Shown: one piece after another, positions 37,207 to 45,494 of the stretch
How the letters are laid out: every line of letters begins with the position of its first letter
Numbering within the stretch: position 1 is the first letter of the stretch
Origin: Bacteroidota bacterium
Lineage (GTDB): Bacteria > Bacteroidota > Bacteroidia > AKYH767-A > 2013-40CM-41-45
NCBI GenBank assembly: GCA_016711505.1
Contig: JADJSV010000004.1
Span: forward strand, 1-64,000
Direction of reading: 5' to 3'
Length of the DNA stretch: 64,000 nucleotides
Position numbers and translations under genes: made by a program
Notes under the pieces: model-generated
Told to the model about the DNA's origin: nothing
The model's database searches: none
The model's input: only the letters and a program-made list of their open reading frames with translations

Positions 37207-38382
37207 TTATGAATTCACGAAGACAAGATCTTCGGGAAGAATTGTATTGTTTTCAGACATGATGGCTGCTCTTTCGATAACTGCTTTCAATTCGCGGATG
37301 TTACCGGGCCATTTGTATTCAAGTAGAAATTTTGTTGCTTCTTTGCTTAATTGAATGTTTGGCATTCTATTCTCTTTGCAGAAATCGGCAAGGAAGTTTT
37401 TTGATAGTAAAACAACATCATCACCTCTTTCCAATAGAGTAGGCAGGTGAATCAGAAATCCTTGAAGCCTGTAAAAAAGATCTTCTCTGAACCGGCCTTC
37501 TTTAACTTCCTGAACAAGATTTTTATTGGTTGCCGCAATCACGCGGACGTCAAGTTTAATTGATTTATTACTTCCTATACGCGTTACTTCTTTTTCCTGC
37601 AGTACACGCAATAGTTTTGTCTGCATCATCATATCCATTTCGCCGATCTCATCAAGGAAGATAGTTCCTTCATTCGCTTCTTCAAATTTTCCTATTCTGC
37701 GATCGCGGGCATCTGTAAATGCACCTTTCTCATGACCAAACAATTCACTTTCGATAAGGTCTTCCGGGATTGCACCCATATTTACTGTTACGAAAGGTTT
37801 TCTTGCCCGTTGTGAATTATAATGAATTGCACGCGACACCAGTTCTTTTCCCGTTCCACTTTGACCGGTTACTAAAACCATGATATTGCTCTTTTCAACC
37901 TTTTGAATTAAACGCAAAACTTTCAATACAGGGCTGCTATTTCCTAAAATATTATTGTATTTATTCCGGTCGATTACGATTTCTTTCAAAGCATCATTCT
38001 CCTGTTTCAAATACACATTCTTACAAAGTGTCTTTACAGAATTTTCCAGATTCACTAAAGCGTTATCATTTTTTATGATGTAATCAGATGCACCTTTTCT
38101 ATACGTATCAATTACGACATCGATCTTCTCCTGACCTGATACCATGACACATTGAATATTGTCGTTGTAATTTTTTATTTTTTCCATCAGTTCAATTCCA
38201 TTCATACCCGGAAGCATGTAGTCAATTGAAACGATATCGGGATTCAAGTGTAAGTTGCTTAAACAATCCTGCGGCGACATGAAATGTGTAACTTCACAGT
38301 TGTCGAGTTTTTCCAAAGTTTTTTTGATCAGACTCCCTAAGAAGTGATCATCCTCTACTATAAATACTTTTATCAGTCCCAT
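37207..38382 (-). CDS. NtrC-type sigma-54 response regulator lacking a DNA-binding domain
   Basis: 391 residues from the ATG at 38382 (MGLIKVFIVEDD); a longer in-frame start would add a non-homologous leader. Receiver domain at 1-120 with phosphoacceptor Asp54. AAA+ domain from about 145 with Walker A TGQSGTGKE (172-180), the sigma-54 contact loop as GAFTDA (canonical GAFTGA), Walker B FLDEIGEM, and sensor II WPGNIRELKAVIERA. The protein stops about 15 residues later, at ILPEDLVFVNS, so the usual Fis-type HTH is missing. It must act without specific DNA binding or through a partner. It is divergent from the exported protein at 38496 and next to the polysaccharide locus. Confidence 0.88.
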   Translation of the reverse strand: MGLIKVFIVEDDHFLGSLIKKTLEKLDNCEVTHFMSPQDCLSNLHLNPDIVSIDYMLPGMNGIELMEKIKNYNDNIQCVMVSGQEKIDVVIDTYRKGASDYIIKNDNALVNLENSVKTLCKNVYLKQENDALKEIVIDRNKYNNILGNSSPVLKVLRLIQKVEKSNIMVLVTGQSGTGKELVSRAIHYNSQRARKPFVTVNMGAIPEDLIESELFGHEKGAFTDARDRRIGKFEEANEGTIFLDEIGEMDMMMQTKLLRVLQEKEVTRIGSNKSIKLDVRVIAATNKNLVQEVKEGRFREDLFYRLQGFLIHLPTLLERGDDVVLLSKNFLADFCKENRMPNIQLSKEATKFLLEYKWPGNIRELKAVIERAAIMSENNTILPEDLVFVNS

Positions 38383-38495
38383 TGTTTTAAACACTTTTAT
38401 GTGAATCTTTTTATGCTTTCTAAGGTCATTTTGTTGCGTTAAAGCCTTATTAAAACGGTACATTTACTGCCTTAATCTTACACTTTTATTTCCCT

Positions 38496-39647
38496 ATGAA
38501 AAGCAGGCTGATATTGACCATTATCGTGATTTTTCTTGCGACTCCTCTCTGGATGAGGATAGGGTGGGAATTTTCGCCAAAGCGCAAGCTTAATTTGCTT
38601 ATTGTCGATAAAACGGTTTTAAACTCCAATAGTTTTAAGCATCGGTCAATAAACTGGATTCTGGACTATGAAAAATACATCAAACCTGACGGTTCTTTCT
38701 ACGATATCAATAATGATTACTTCGGATTCTTCCCAAAAGAAGACGAAAAGTATCAGATCAATGACTTTGAAAAACTCGATGAGCCGGAAGTAGATAGCTT
38801 ATCTAAGGTTTACAATCTTGCTTATTTCGCCGACACCTATGGCGTCCTGGGAAATGAGTGGTATTCTCACAGAGATATTAATGACAATTCTGAAAGTATC
38901 TATGGCGGATTAACCGAGAAAGATCTGCTCCTCATGAAAAAAATGAAGAGCAAGAATAAACCGGTGATCGCAGAATTCAATACTATCGGATATCCGACCC
39001 CGGTTGATATGCGACATCAGTTTGAAAAATTATGGGGAATCGAGTGGACAGGCTGGATGGCGCGTCACATCGCATCTCTTGACACAGTGAACAATCCGGA
39101 CCTTCCTAAATGGATCGTCAGGGCCTATAAAAAGGAACACAACGGCATCTGGAATTTTAAAAAAGATGGAATGCTATTCATACATGAAACAGGAAGAGTT
39201 CTTGTTCTTGAAACGGGAAAAGAACTTAATGATGCAATTCCTAAAATCTACACCGATAAAGTAAATCAGGAAGCTTTTGATGTTCCTGCAGTCATGATCT
39301 ATCCTTATTGGATAGATATCATGGTAAATAAAAATGACACCAATAATATTATTTCCAAATACGTTTTAGGAACAAATCCTGCCGGAGAAGCATTGCTTTC
39401 CGCAAATGGTATCCCGAAAATTTTCCCTGCTATCATTCACAGAAATAAAGATTTTCAGTTTTATTACTTCTGTGGTGACTTTGCTGACAATCCCACTAAA
39501 TTCCGATTCGCAAAATTGACCGGCATTACTACTCTGAAATTTTTGATGTACAATGCAGTAGATGTTACAGACAGAAACAGATTCTTCTGGGAATTTTATT
39601 TACCGATGATGAAGAAGATCCTGAAGAAAAGCTACACCTCTATATGA
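38496..39647 (+). CDS. Exported protein of unknown function, polysaccharide-locus neighbour
   Basis: 383 residues. N-terminal membrane or signal segment (RLILTIIVIFLATPLWM), then a soluble, presumably periplasmic domain: LNLLIVDKTV, WILDYEKYIKPDGSFYD, NDYFGFFPK, DTYGVLGNEWY, KPVIAEFNTIGYPT, GMLFIHETGRVLVLETG. The alternating strand/helix look and the conserved-looking YFGFFP and EFNTIGYP segments suggest an alpha/beta enzyme-like fold, but I do not recognise it. It is divergent from the NtrC-like regulator and convergent with the GT2 gene (22-bp gap). It may modify or process the polymer, which is inference from position only. Confidence 0.6.
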   Translation: MKSRLILTIIVIFLATPLWMRIGWEFSPKRKLNLLIVDKTVLNSNSFKHRSINWILDYEKYIKPDGSFYDINNDYFGFFPKEDEKYQINDFEKLDEPEVDSLSKVYNLAYFADTYGVLGNEWYSHRDINDNSESIYGGLTEKDLLLMKKMKSKNKPVIAEFNTIGYPTPVDMRHQFEKLWGIEWTGWMARHIASLDTVNNPDLPKWIVRAYKKEHNGIWNFKKDGMLFIHETGRVLVLETGKELNDAIPKIYTDKVNQEAFDVPAVMIYPYWIDIMVNKNDTNNIISKYVLGTNPAGEALLSANGIPKIFPAIIHRNKDFQFYYFCGDFADNPTKFRFAKLTGITTLKFLMYNAVDVTDRNRFFWEFYLPMMKKILKKSYTSI

Positions 39648-39669
39648 TTCGATAAAAATTAATAATTAA

Positions 39670-41103
39670 TTATTTCTTAGCTCTGGTAAAGCCACGGCGT
39701 TTCATCTCACCCCAGTTTTTAACTCCTGTCATTAGATCGAGATTCCCTCTGATGGCGTAGTAAACGGTCAGTGGGTGAATAAATAATGGCTCGATCAGAG
39801 CTGTACCAAGTAAACGCAAAATGTCGCGCTTCTTTTTGTACTGATGGAAACTTAATTCTTCAAATAAGATAGCAGCAGTGGAGTACATGATCGCAAAAGC
39901 ATAGATAAGTACGAATAGTACAACAAACAATTCAACGTTTAAAATTCCTAAAAAGGCCATCATAATAAGATAGAGAAATGCTGTCGTTTCTACGATAGGT
40001 GCCATGTACTCGAATAATAACCAGAATGGCATACTTACCATTCCCAGAAATTTATACTTCGGATTAAAGATCAGTTTTTTGTGTATCCAAAGCGTCTCTG
40101 CCGTACCTCTTGTCCAACGATTTCTTTGTTTACTTAAGATCTTAAAACTACTCGGTGCTTCTGTCCAGCAAAGTGGATCAGGCAGATAGACTACCCGGTA
40201 TTTTTCTTTCTTCCTTTCTTCCATATACCTTCGCATACGGATAACCAATTCCATGTCTTCGCCAACCGTATTATGGTTGTAGCCACCGGCATCAATTGCA
40301 ATCTTTTTATCAAACATTCCAAAGGCACCTGAGATAAGGATCAGTCCATTTAATCTGCTCCAGGCCATACGCCCTAATAAGAATGCACGGATATATTCTA
40401 AAACTTGTATACGGGGAATTATTTCAGTCGGTAAATTTACTTTCGTGATCTTACCTTCGTTTACTTCACATGAATTGGCAATTCGAACAACGCCACCAAC
40501 TGCTATGACTCTGTCAGTTTCTGTTTGCTCCATAAATGGCTTAACCATTTTTAGCAACGATTCATATTCAAGGATACAATCCACATCAATTGCTGCAAAG
40601 ATACCGTACCGTGAAATATTGATCCCTGAGTTCAATGCATCGGCTTTACCACCATTGACCTTATCGACAACTGTCAATTTACTTAATGATGGAATAGTGG
40701 ATTTATATACTGCCCGGATAGGCTTTGATCCGATCTTTTCTTCAAATGCATATGGTACCGCTTCCAGATTATATGCTTCAATCATTAATTCAAGGGTATT
40801 GTCCTTGGATCCGTCATTGACAATGATCACTTCGAAATTTACGTAGTGAATATTCAGAAGCGACCGCACATTTTCTACAATGGTCTTGGACTCATTATAA
40901 GCCGGAGCAATTATAGAAATGGATGGGGCAGAAGGAGCAGCAAGAATGTCCCGATAATCTATGAAACTGTTCCGACGCATGTAATTGATGATGTCAAATG
41001 CAGATACAGTCGACAAAAGGAAGTAGGTGCCAAATAAAATACAGCTGTAGACCAAAATAAAATGATCTGCGAACTTTGTAAAATAATAGAAAAACAAACC
41101 CAT
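39670..41103 (-). CDS. Processive family 2 glycosyltransferase (polysaccharide synthase)
   Basis: 477 residues. Two N-terminal hydrophobic segments, then a GT-A catalytic domain: ISIIAPAYNESKTI, VIIVNDGSKD (first Asp), AAIDVDCILE (DxD metal site), VGEDMELVIRM (catalytic base in GED) and QRNRWTRG (QxxRW product-binding motif). Three or four membrane helices follow. This motif set defines processive synthases such as PgaC, cellulose and hyaluronan synthases. The product cannot be told from motifs. It is the last gene of a run with HEAT, CotH, TPR/YaiO and two-component genes, 3 bp after the HEAT gene, so strongly co-transcribed. Confidence 0.9.
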   Translation of the reverse strand: MGLFFYYFTKFADHFILVYSCILFGTYFLLSTVSAFDIINYMRRNSFIDYRDILAAPSAPSISIIAPAYNESKTIVENVRSLLNIHYVNFEVIIVNDGSKDNTLELMIEAYNLEAVPYAFEEKIGSKPIRAVYKSTIPSLSKLTVVDKVNGGKADALNSGINISRYGIFAAIDVDCILEYESLLKMVKPFMEQTETDRVIAVGGVVRIANSCEVNEGKITKVNLPTEIIPRIQVLEYIRAFLLGRMAWSRLNGLILISGAFGMFDKKIAIDAGGYNHNTVGEDMELVIRMRRYMEERKKEKYRVVYLPDPLCWTEAPSSFKILSKQRNRWTRGTAETLWIHKKLIFNPKYKFLGMVSMPFWLLFEYMAPIVETTAFLYLIMMAFLGILNVELFVVLFVLIYAFAIMYSTAAILFEELSFHQYKKKRDILRLLGTALIEPLFIHPLTVYYAIRGNLDLMTGVKNWGEMKRRGFTRAKK

Positions 41104-41106
41104 AGT

Positions 41107-42261
41107 TTATAGCCTCCTGTCACGTGCGTGACGAATCATTAATTGTAGTTGTGGTCCTGATTGATTGAAAATTGATTCAATCAACTGTTCACCGTTAGTA
41201 TGTATTGATAACAGGGAGCGAACCGCCTGAATCGATACGGGATAATCTTCGATCGGCTGACGAATGATCTTTTCCAGAACAGGAACAGATTTTGAACTTC
41301 CGATTATTTCAAGTGTTTTTAAGATCTCTGTTTTCAGAACAAGATTTTCCAGCGGATAAATTTCCAGAAGAGATTCTTCTCCGTCTGTTGCACTTAATTC
41401 TCTTAATGCCCGGATAACTGCAAGCTTTAAACGAACATCCGGACTCTTTAATAGAACTAATAATGTTTTAATGGATTCTCTTTGTCTGAATCTTCCGATC
41501 ATCTGTATGCAAAAAACAACAACGTCTTTGTTTTTAGAATTCAACCAATGACTGAAATCCGGAATCATGTGTTCAGGCATTTTGGTCAGCATATTATAAA
41601 TGTTTGCCGAATCCCAATCCGATAAATGTTCTGTTTCTTTTGCAAGGAAAGCAAGTGGATCAGTATCGCTGAGTTTCATCAGCGCAATACGCGTTTCCAT
41701 TCTCAGAATTTCATTCTTACTGTTTAAGAATCCGCTGATCTCATTGTATCCTGACTTCACATTCATGATCGCCAGTTCTTTCATTCCTTTTGCAATAATG
41801 TACCAGCGTTTGCTCTTCAATTTTATTATTGAATCCCTTTCGAAGCCAAGATATTTGTAAATTTCTTCTAGTCGTTCTGCTGTCTCACCTGTGAAATTTT
41901 CATGTAAATGGATTATTTCATCAAGCAGGGTAGAGCGGTTGAAATGAATTTGGAGATCGATCTTGTCGACCATTGATAAAACTTTTTTCTCATCCAGCCC
42001 TTCATCAAATAATAACTGACGGAACACTGGCTGATACTTTTTTAAAAGTTCAGTCTTTTTATTCAACCTTTTGGTCTTGTAAATTCTGCTTCCCATTATC
42101 ACTCCAAGTAGTATAAGGATGATGATCATGAAAAGAATAGTTACTCCAATAAGAATTCTGATGTGTACAGGAAAGCTATAAATAGATCGCCCTACCTCAT
42201 CTACAGAGTACTGCAGATCAGAAAAATTAATTTGTAGAAGTATGGACGAAATGAGATTCAA
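41107..42261 (-). CDS. Membrane-anchored HEAT-repeat protein
   Basis: 384 residues. A short N-terminal periplasmic part, one membrane helix (IRILIGVTILFMIIILILLGVI), then a basic patch and a cytoplasmic region of helical repeats: EILRMETRIALMKLS, NKDVVVFCIQMIGRF, SPDVRLKLAVIRALRELS, YPLENLVLKTEILKTLEII and PVSIQAVRSLLSI, a HEAT-like pattern. Such repeats scaffold protein contacts. Tight coupling to the GT2 synthase gene (3 bp) and the CotH-family gene (4 bp) suggests it organises or regulates the synthase at the inner membrane. That role is inferred. Confidence 0.8.
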   Translation of the reverse strand: MNLISSILLQINFSDLQYSVDEVGRSIYSFPVHIRILIGVTILFMIIILILLGVIMGSRIYKTKRLNKKTELLKKYQPVFRQLLFDEGLDEKKVLSMVDKIDLQIHFNRSTLLDEIIHLHENFTGETAERLEEIYKYLGFERDSIIKLKSKRWYIIAKGMKELAIMNVKSGYNEISGFLNSKNEILRMETRIALMKLSDTDPLAFLAKETEHLSDWDSANIYNMLTKMPEHMIPDFSHWLNSKNKDVVVFCIQMIGRFRQRESIKTLLVLLKSPDVRLKLAVIRALRELSATDGEESLLEIYPLENLVLKTEILKTLEIIGSSKSVPVLEKIIRQPIEDYPVSIQAVRSLLSIHTNGEQLIESIFNQSGPQLQLMIRHARDRRL

Positions 42262-42265
42262 ATTA

Positions 42266-43611
42266 TTAGTTTGATAATTGTTTATTAAGTTCTTCTATCT
42301 GCTTTTCTACAGAGTTTCTTCGTGCATTGATAAAGGATTTCAGTCCCGGAATAAAATTACCCGGATCAAGAGGATCGCCGACGGTTGTGTTAACGTTGGT
42401 ATCGAAATCTGTATTGGAGTACATTTTATTTACATCAGCATATACTGAGACTCTGATCCGCAGACTCAAACTATCAATTTTTTGATTAATTATTTCTTCG
42501 CTGAAATGTTTACGAAGCAGTTCATTCATAATTGAAAGGTATCGTCTCTGAATGATTTTATTTTCGCCCAATGTTTTTTCCAACAGTGGCCGGGCTTGCT
42601 TGTAAGGTACAGAATCAGGTACCAATATGTCCAGGTTTTCAAGTTGATGCAAGGGCATCACAGGATTCCAGGCAGCAAAACTATAATTCCCGTCCAATGA
42701 GATCCATTGCCATTTAGTAGTTACTGTATCATGATAGATAAAGAAGTTGTGAGGATAAAACATATTATAGGCGTCGATGTTACCGATAATATTATTGATT
42801 GCCCAGGCTCTCAGACATTTGTCGAGATTAAAAGCAGATTCTAGTTTTTTTGTATACTCCTCAGGAGTAGAAATTGTATCGTTGATTACCCGGATAAATT
42901 TGACAAGATCGGTCCAGTCGTTTTTCTTTGTGTTGTTTTTTAATACATACCGGTTCCAGTATTTCATTGGTTCATTTCCAATGTAAACGAAATTAGCCTG
43001 AGGTTCGCCCTGAAATAAATTTCCTGCTGAACTTTTAAAACGTGTTTCCAGAAATACCTTATCGATACTTTCGTTCACCAGATACAATCCCCAGTACTTA
43101 TCATTCAGGTAAACTTTAGCATAAGTTGCACGTGGCGCCGGTAAACCTTCACTGTTCATCATGTCGAGATAGATCTTTTCGCGCATCATCGACGGATCCT
43201 TGAAGTTGTTTGTGAGGTTCAACTCTTCGATGCCGTGAAAATCCTGTCCTTTGATGAACTTGTTGAATTTTATGCGGAATGGTTTTTTCTTTCCCGGATA
43301 AAATTCATAAGAAGATTCTCCTTTGAACCGGACTCCGGTAGAGTAGAATTTTTTAGGGTCGATGATCACATTCGCCTGTAAATAGTTATTCAACTCCAGC
43401 GAATCCATCATTTTTTATTCAAGGTAAGTGAATCCCAGAAACTACATTGAGTGAAATTGATACGAATCACATGGATAGAATCTTTTTCGAAAAAACTCTT
43501 TCCGTAATCTTTCTTCGATACTTTTTTAACTGCATCCTTCGTTTGAGCAAAAAGATCTGCCTGAGTGATGAAAGTTACCAGAAGTGTGAATAGTATATAT
43601 TTTCTAAGCAT
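42266..43611 (-). CDS. CotH-family kinase-like protein, split at an A6 tract
   Basis: Signal peptide MLRKYILFTLLVTFITQADLFA, then VIRINFTQCSFWDSLTLNKK and a TGA stop. In the next frame, from an ATG overlapping that stop, it continues MMDSLELNNYLQANVIIDPKKF, GVRFKGESSYEFYPGKKKPF, GLYLVNESIDKVFLETRF, NIIGNIDAYNMFYPHNFFIY and WQWISLDGNYSFAAWN. These are the CotH order of motifs; the usual metal-binding WDxD segment reads SLDGN here. CotH proteins are atypical kinases found on spore coats and in many exopolysaccharide loci. The break is at AATAAAAAATGATGG (near 43408), where one extra A would restore about 448 continuous residues. Sequencing error, slippage, or translational coupling are all possible. 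Confidence 0.78.
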
Positions 43612-43623
43612 TTTTTGTGTGGA

Positions 43624-44952
43624 TCAGAATACTGTTTTAAGCGTTATGCCTGTTGAAACTCTTCTTGTGTAAATTGTAAATGCATCTGAAGCATCTCCAC
43701 TAAGTCCACTGGTACGAAGCGGTTCTCTGGAATATGAGGCATCTACTTTAATCACCCATCTTCCAAAAGCACTTTTCTGTGCTTCAATTCCGGCAGAGTA
43801 GGAGCGGGTTTGAATACCTTGTTCAAGTCTGGCCGATTCATCCGGTGATTTACCTCTGCTTAGTTTTATACCAAGATAATTGTCGCCATCGCCGAAGTAT
43901 TTTCTTGCAGCAACGATCATGGTAAGTGATGTGTTTTTTAGTGAAGTAGACTGAAAAGTTGAATCAGTTTTAGGATTGATGTATGCCCTGAAATTAAACC
44001 AATAATCTTTGTAATAATTTCCCAGACTTGTTGTGTAGAAAGAAGAGCTTTCTGTGAATGTCTGATATCTTATTCCGGCAGAATATTCAAAACCTGCAGG
44101 AAGTTTAAAGTATAATTCAGCGCCATACTTTTCTTTTGGAAAGATTGCATCATATGCATACCCTACAAAAAGATTTGCGTAGATATTTTTTGTAAAATGA
44201 GCATAACTTTCGACTTCATATTGAAATCCCCGCTTACCGAATTTATTCGCTGTATTGATCCTCATAGTAAGAGATCCAAATGTAAAGTTCCTTCCAACTT
44301 GCGCTGAAAGAAATTCCTGAGGTTTTTTCCCAAATGAAAATTCGTCGACTGAATAGCTGGTCTGAAAATTACTATTCAATCGTTTTCTTCCAAGACTATT
44401 CATCAATTGCAATGCTTCTTTATTTCCGGGATTAAAATCGAGGATCCTTCGTAAGGTCAAAGCGGCATTTCCTTTATCCTCGAGTTTCATCTGAAGTTTA
44501 GCCTTTTTCAGAAGTAATTCTTCTGAATTGGGATAGTAACTCAAAGCAATTTTCAGGTAATCGTTTGCTACTTGGTAGTTTTCACTCCAGAATTCAACAT
44601 CAAAAAGTGCACTCAGTGCTTCCTGATCATTTTCTCTCTCGATCAACACACGGCTTAATTCTGTTCGCGCCATATCGTAGTTTTTCTGCCATGTATAAGT
44701 CCTGGCTAAAAACGTACGTACATCATAATAATTTGGTTTTTTTTCGAGAATCTTCTGACAAATTCTTCGTGCCTGTGAATAATTATCATTGAAACTTAAT
44801 TCGCGGGCTTTCTTGAAGAGTGCATCCAGATCTGTTGTATCAGTAACAATAACCAAGGTGTCTGATGCCTTTGTCTGGGCTGAGCTTCTAAGGCTTAATC
44901 CGGACAGGGTAAAAATTAAAAAAATCAAAAAATAGTTGACTCTCGGTTGCAT
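43624..44952 (-). CDS. TPR plus YaiO-type outer-membrane beta-barrel protein
   Basis: 442 residues. Signal peptide, then TPR-like repeats (about 45-200; ARRICQKILEKKPNYYDVRTFLARTY, with AALTLRRILDFNPGNKEAL). A C-terminal barrel (about 210-442) of alternating strands, with YEVESYAHFTKNIYANLFVGYAYD and AARKYFGDGDNYLGIKLSRG, ends in a terminal Phe (GITLKTVF). This is the YaiO-family layout, associated with exopolysaccharide export next to a family 2 synthase (compare E. coli YaiO/YaiP). TPR plus barrel also recalls PgaA/AlgK-AlgE. It lies 12 bp upstream of the CotH gene. Likely exports or holds the GT2 product at the outer membrane. Confidence 0.82.
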   Translation of the reverse strand: MQPRVNYFLIFLIFTLSGLSLRSSAQTKASDTLVIVTDTTDLDALFKKARELSFNDNYSQARRICQKILEKKPNYYDVRTFLARTYTWQKNYDMARTELSRVLIERENDQEALSALFDVEFWSENYQVANDYLKIALSYYPNSEELLLKKAKLQMKLEDKGNAALTLRRILDFNPGNKEALQLMNSLGRKRLNSNFQTSYSVDEFSFGKKPQEFLSAQVGRNFTFGSLTMRINTANKFGKRGFQYEVESYAHFTKNIYANLFVGYAYDAIFPKEKYGAELYFKLPAGFEYSAGIRYQTFTESSSFYTTSLGNYYKDYWFNFRAYINPKTDSTFQSTSLKNTSLTMIVAARKYFGDGDNYLGIKLSRGKSPDESARLEQGIQTRSYSAGIEAQKSAFGRWVIKVDASYSREPLRTSGLSGDASDAFTIYTRRVSTGITLKTVF

Positions 44953-45036
44953 TTTCTTTTTTGATGGGGGAAATTGTTTTTGATCTTACTGAAACAAAAA
45001 AACCGGCCATCACTTTTGAATTTCTTATTCGTTAAA

Positions 45037-45402
45037 TCAATACGATTTCATCAAAAGCCGTTTTACCCTGACAGAAAGTTCGTTAGGGCTAAAAGGCTTT
45101 GTAATGAAATCGTCTGCTCCTAATTGAAATGCTTCCAATACGGTTTTTTCCAAACCAATTGATGAAACAATAATGATAGGAACTTTTATATTCAATTGTT
45201 TTCTTACTTGATGCACGATCTCGAGCCCGGTTAAATAGGGCATCATGATATCGGTAATAATAATGTCTGGTCTTAATTTGTCGATCTTATCAATCGCTTC
45301 CTTACCGTCTTTTGCAAGTATAACTTCATAGCCCTCTTTTTCAAGCTTGAACTCTACCATTTTAAGGACCATTTCATCGTCTTCGCAAACTAAGACCTTC
45401 AT
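45037..45402 (-). CDS. Single-domain response regulator
   Basis: 121 residues, a receiver domain only: acidic pocket CEDDE, phosphoacceptor Asp in DIIITDIMMPY, IIIVSS with the conserved Ser, and ADDFITKPFSP with the conserved Lys. No output domain. It starts 92 bp downstream of the hybrid histidine kinase stop and 85 bp upstream of the YaiO-type gene, same strand. It probably receives phosphate from the Hpt domain of that kinase and acts by protein contact, possibly on polysaccharide production (inference). Confidence 0.9.
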   Translation of the reverse strand: MKVLVCEDDEMVLKMVEFKLEKEGYEVILAKDGKEAIDKIDKLRPDIIITDIMMPYLTGLEIVHQVRKQLNIKVPIIIVSSIGLEKTVLEAFQLGADDFITKPFSPNELSVRVKRLLMKSY

Positions 45403-45494
45403 TTATTTTGTGTTTGTTTTAAAGCGGCTGCAAGATAGTATTTTATCCTACTATTTGGGTGAAAATACACTCTTGAGAATTAGTTTATTTCACT

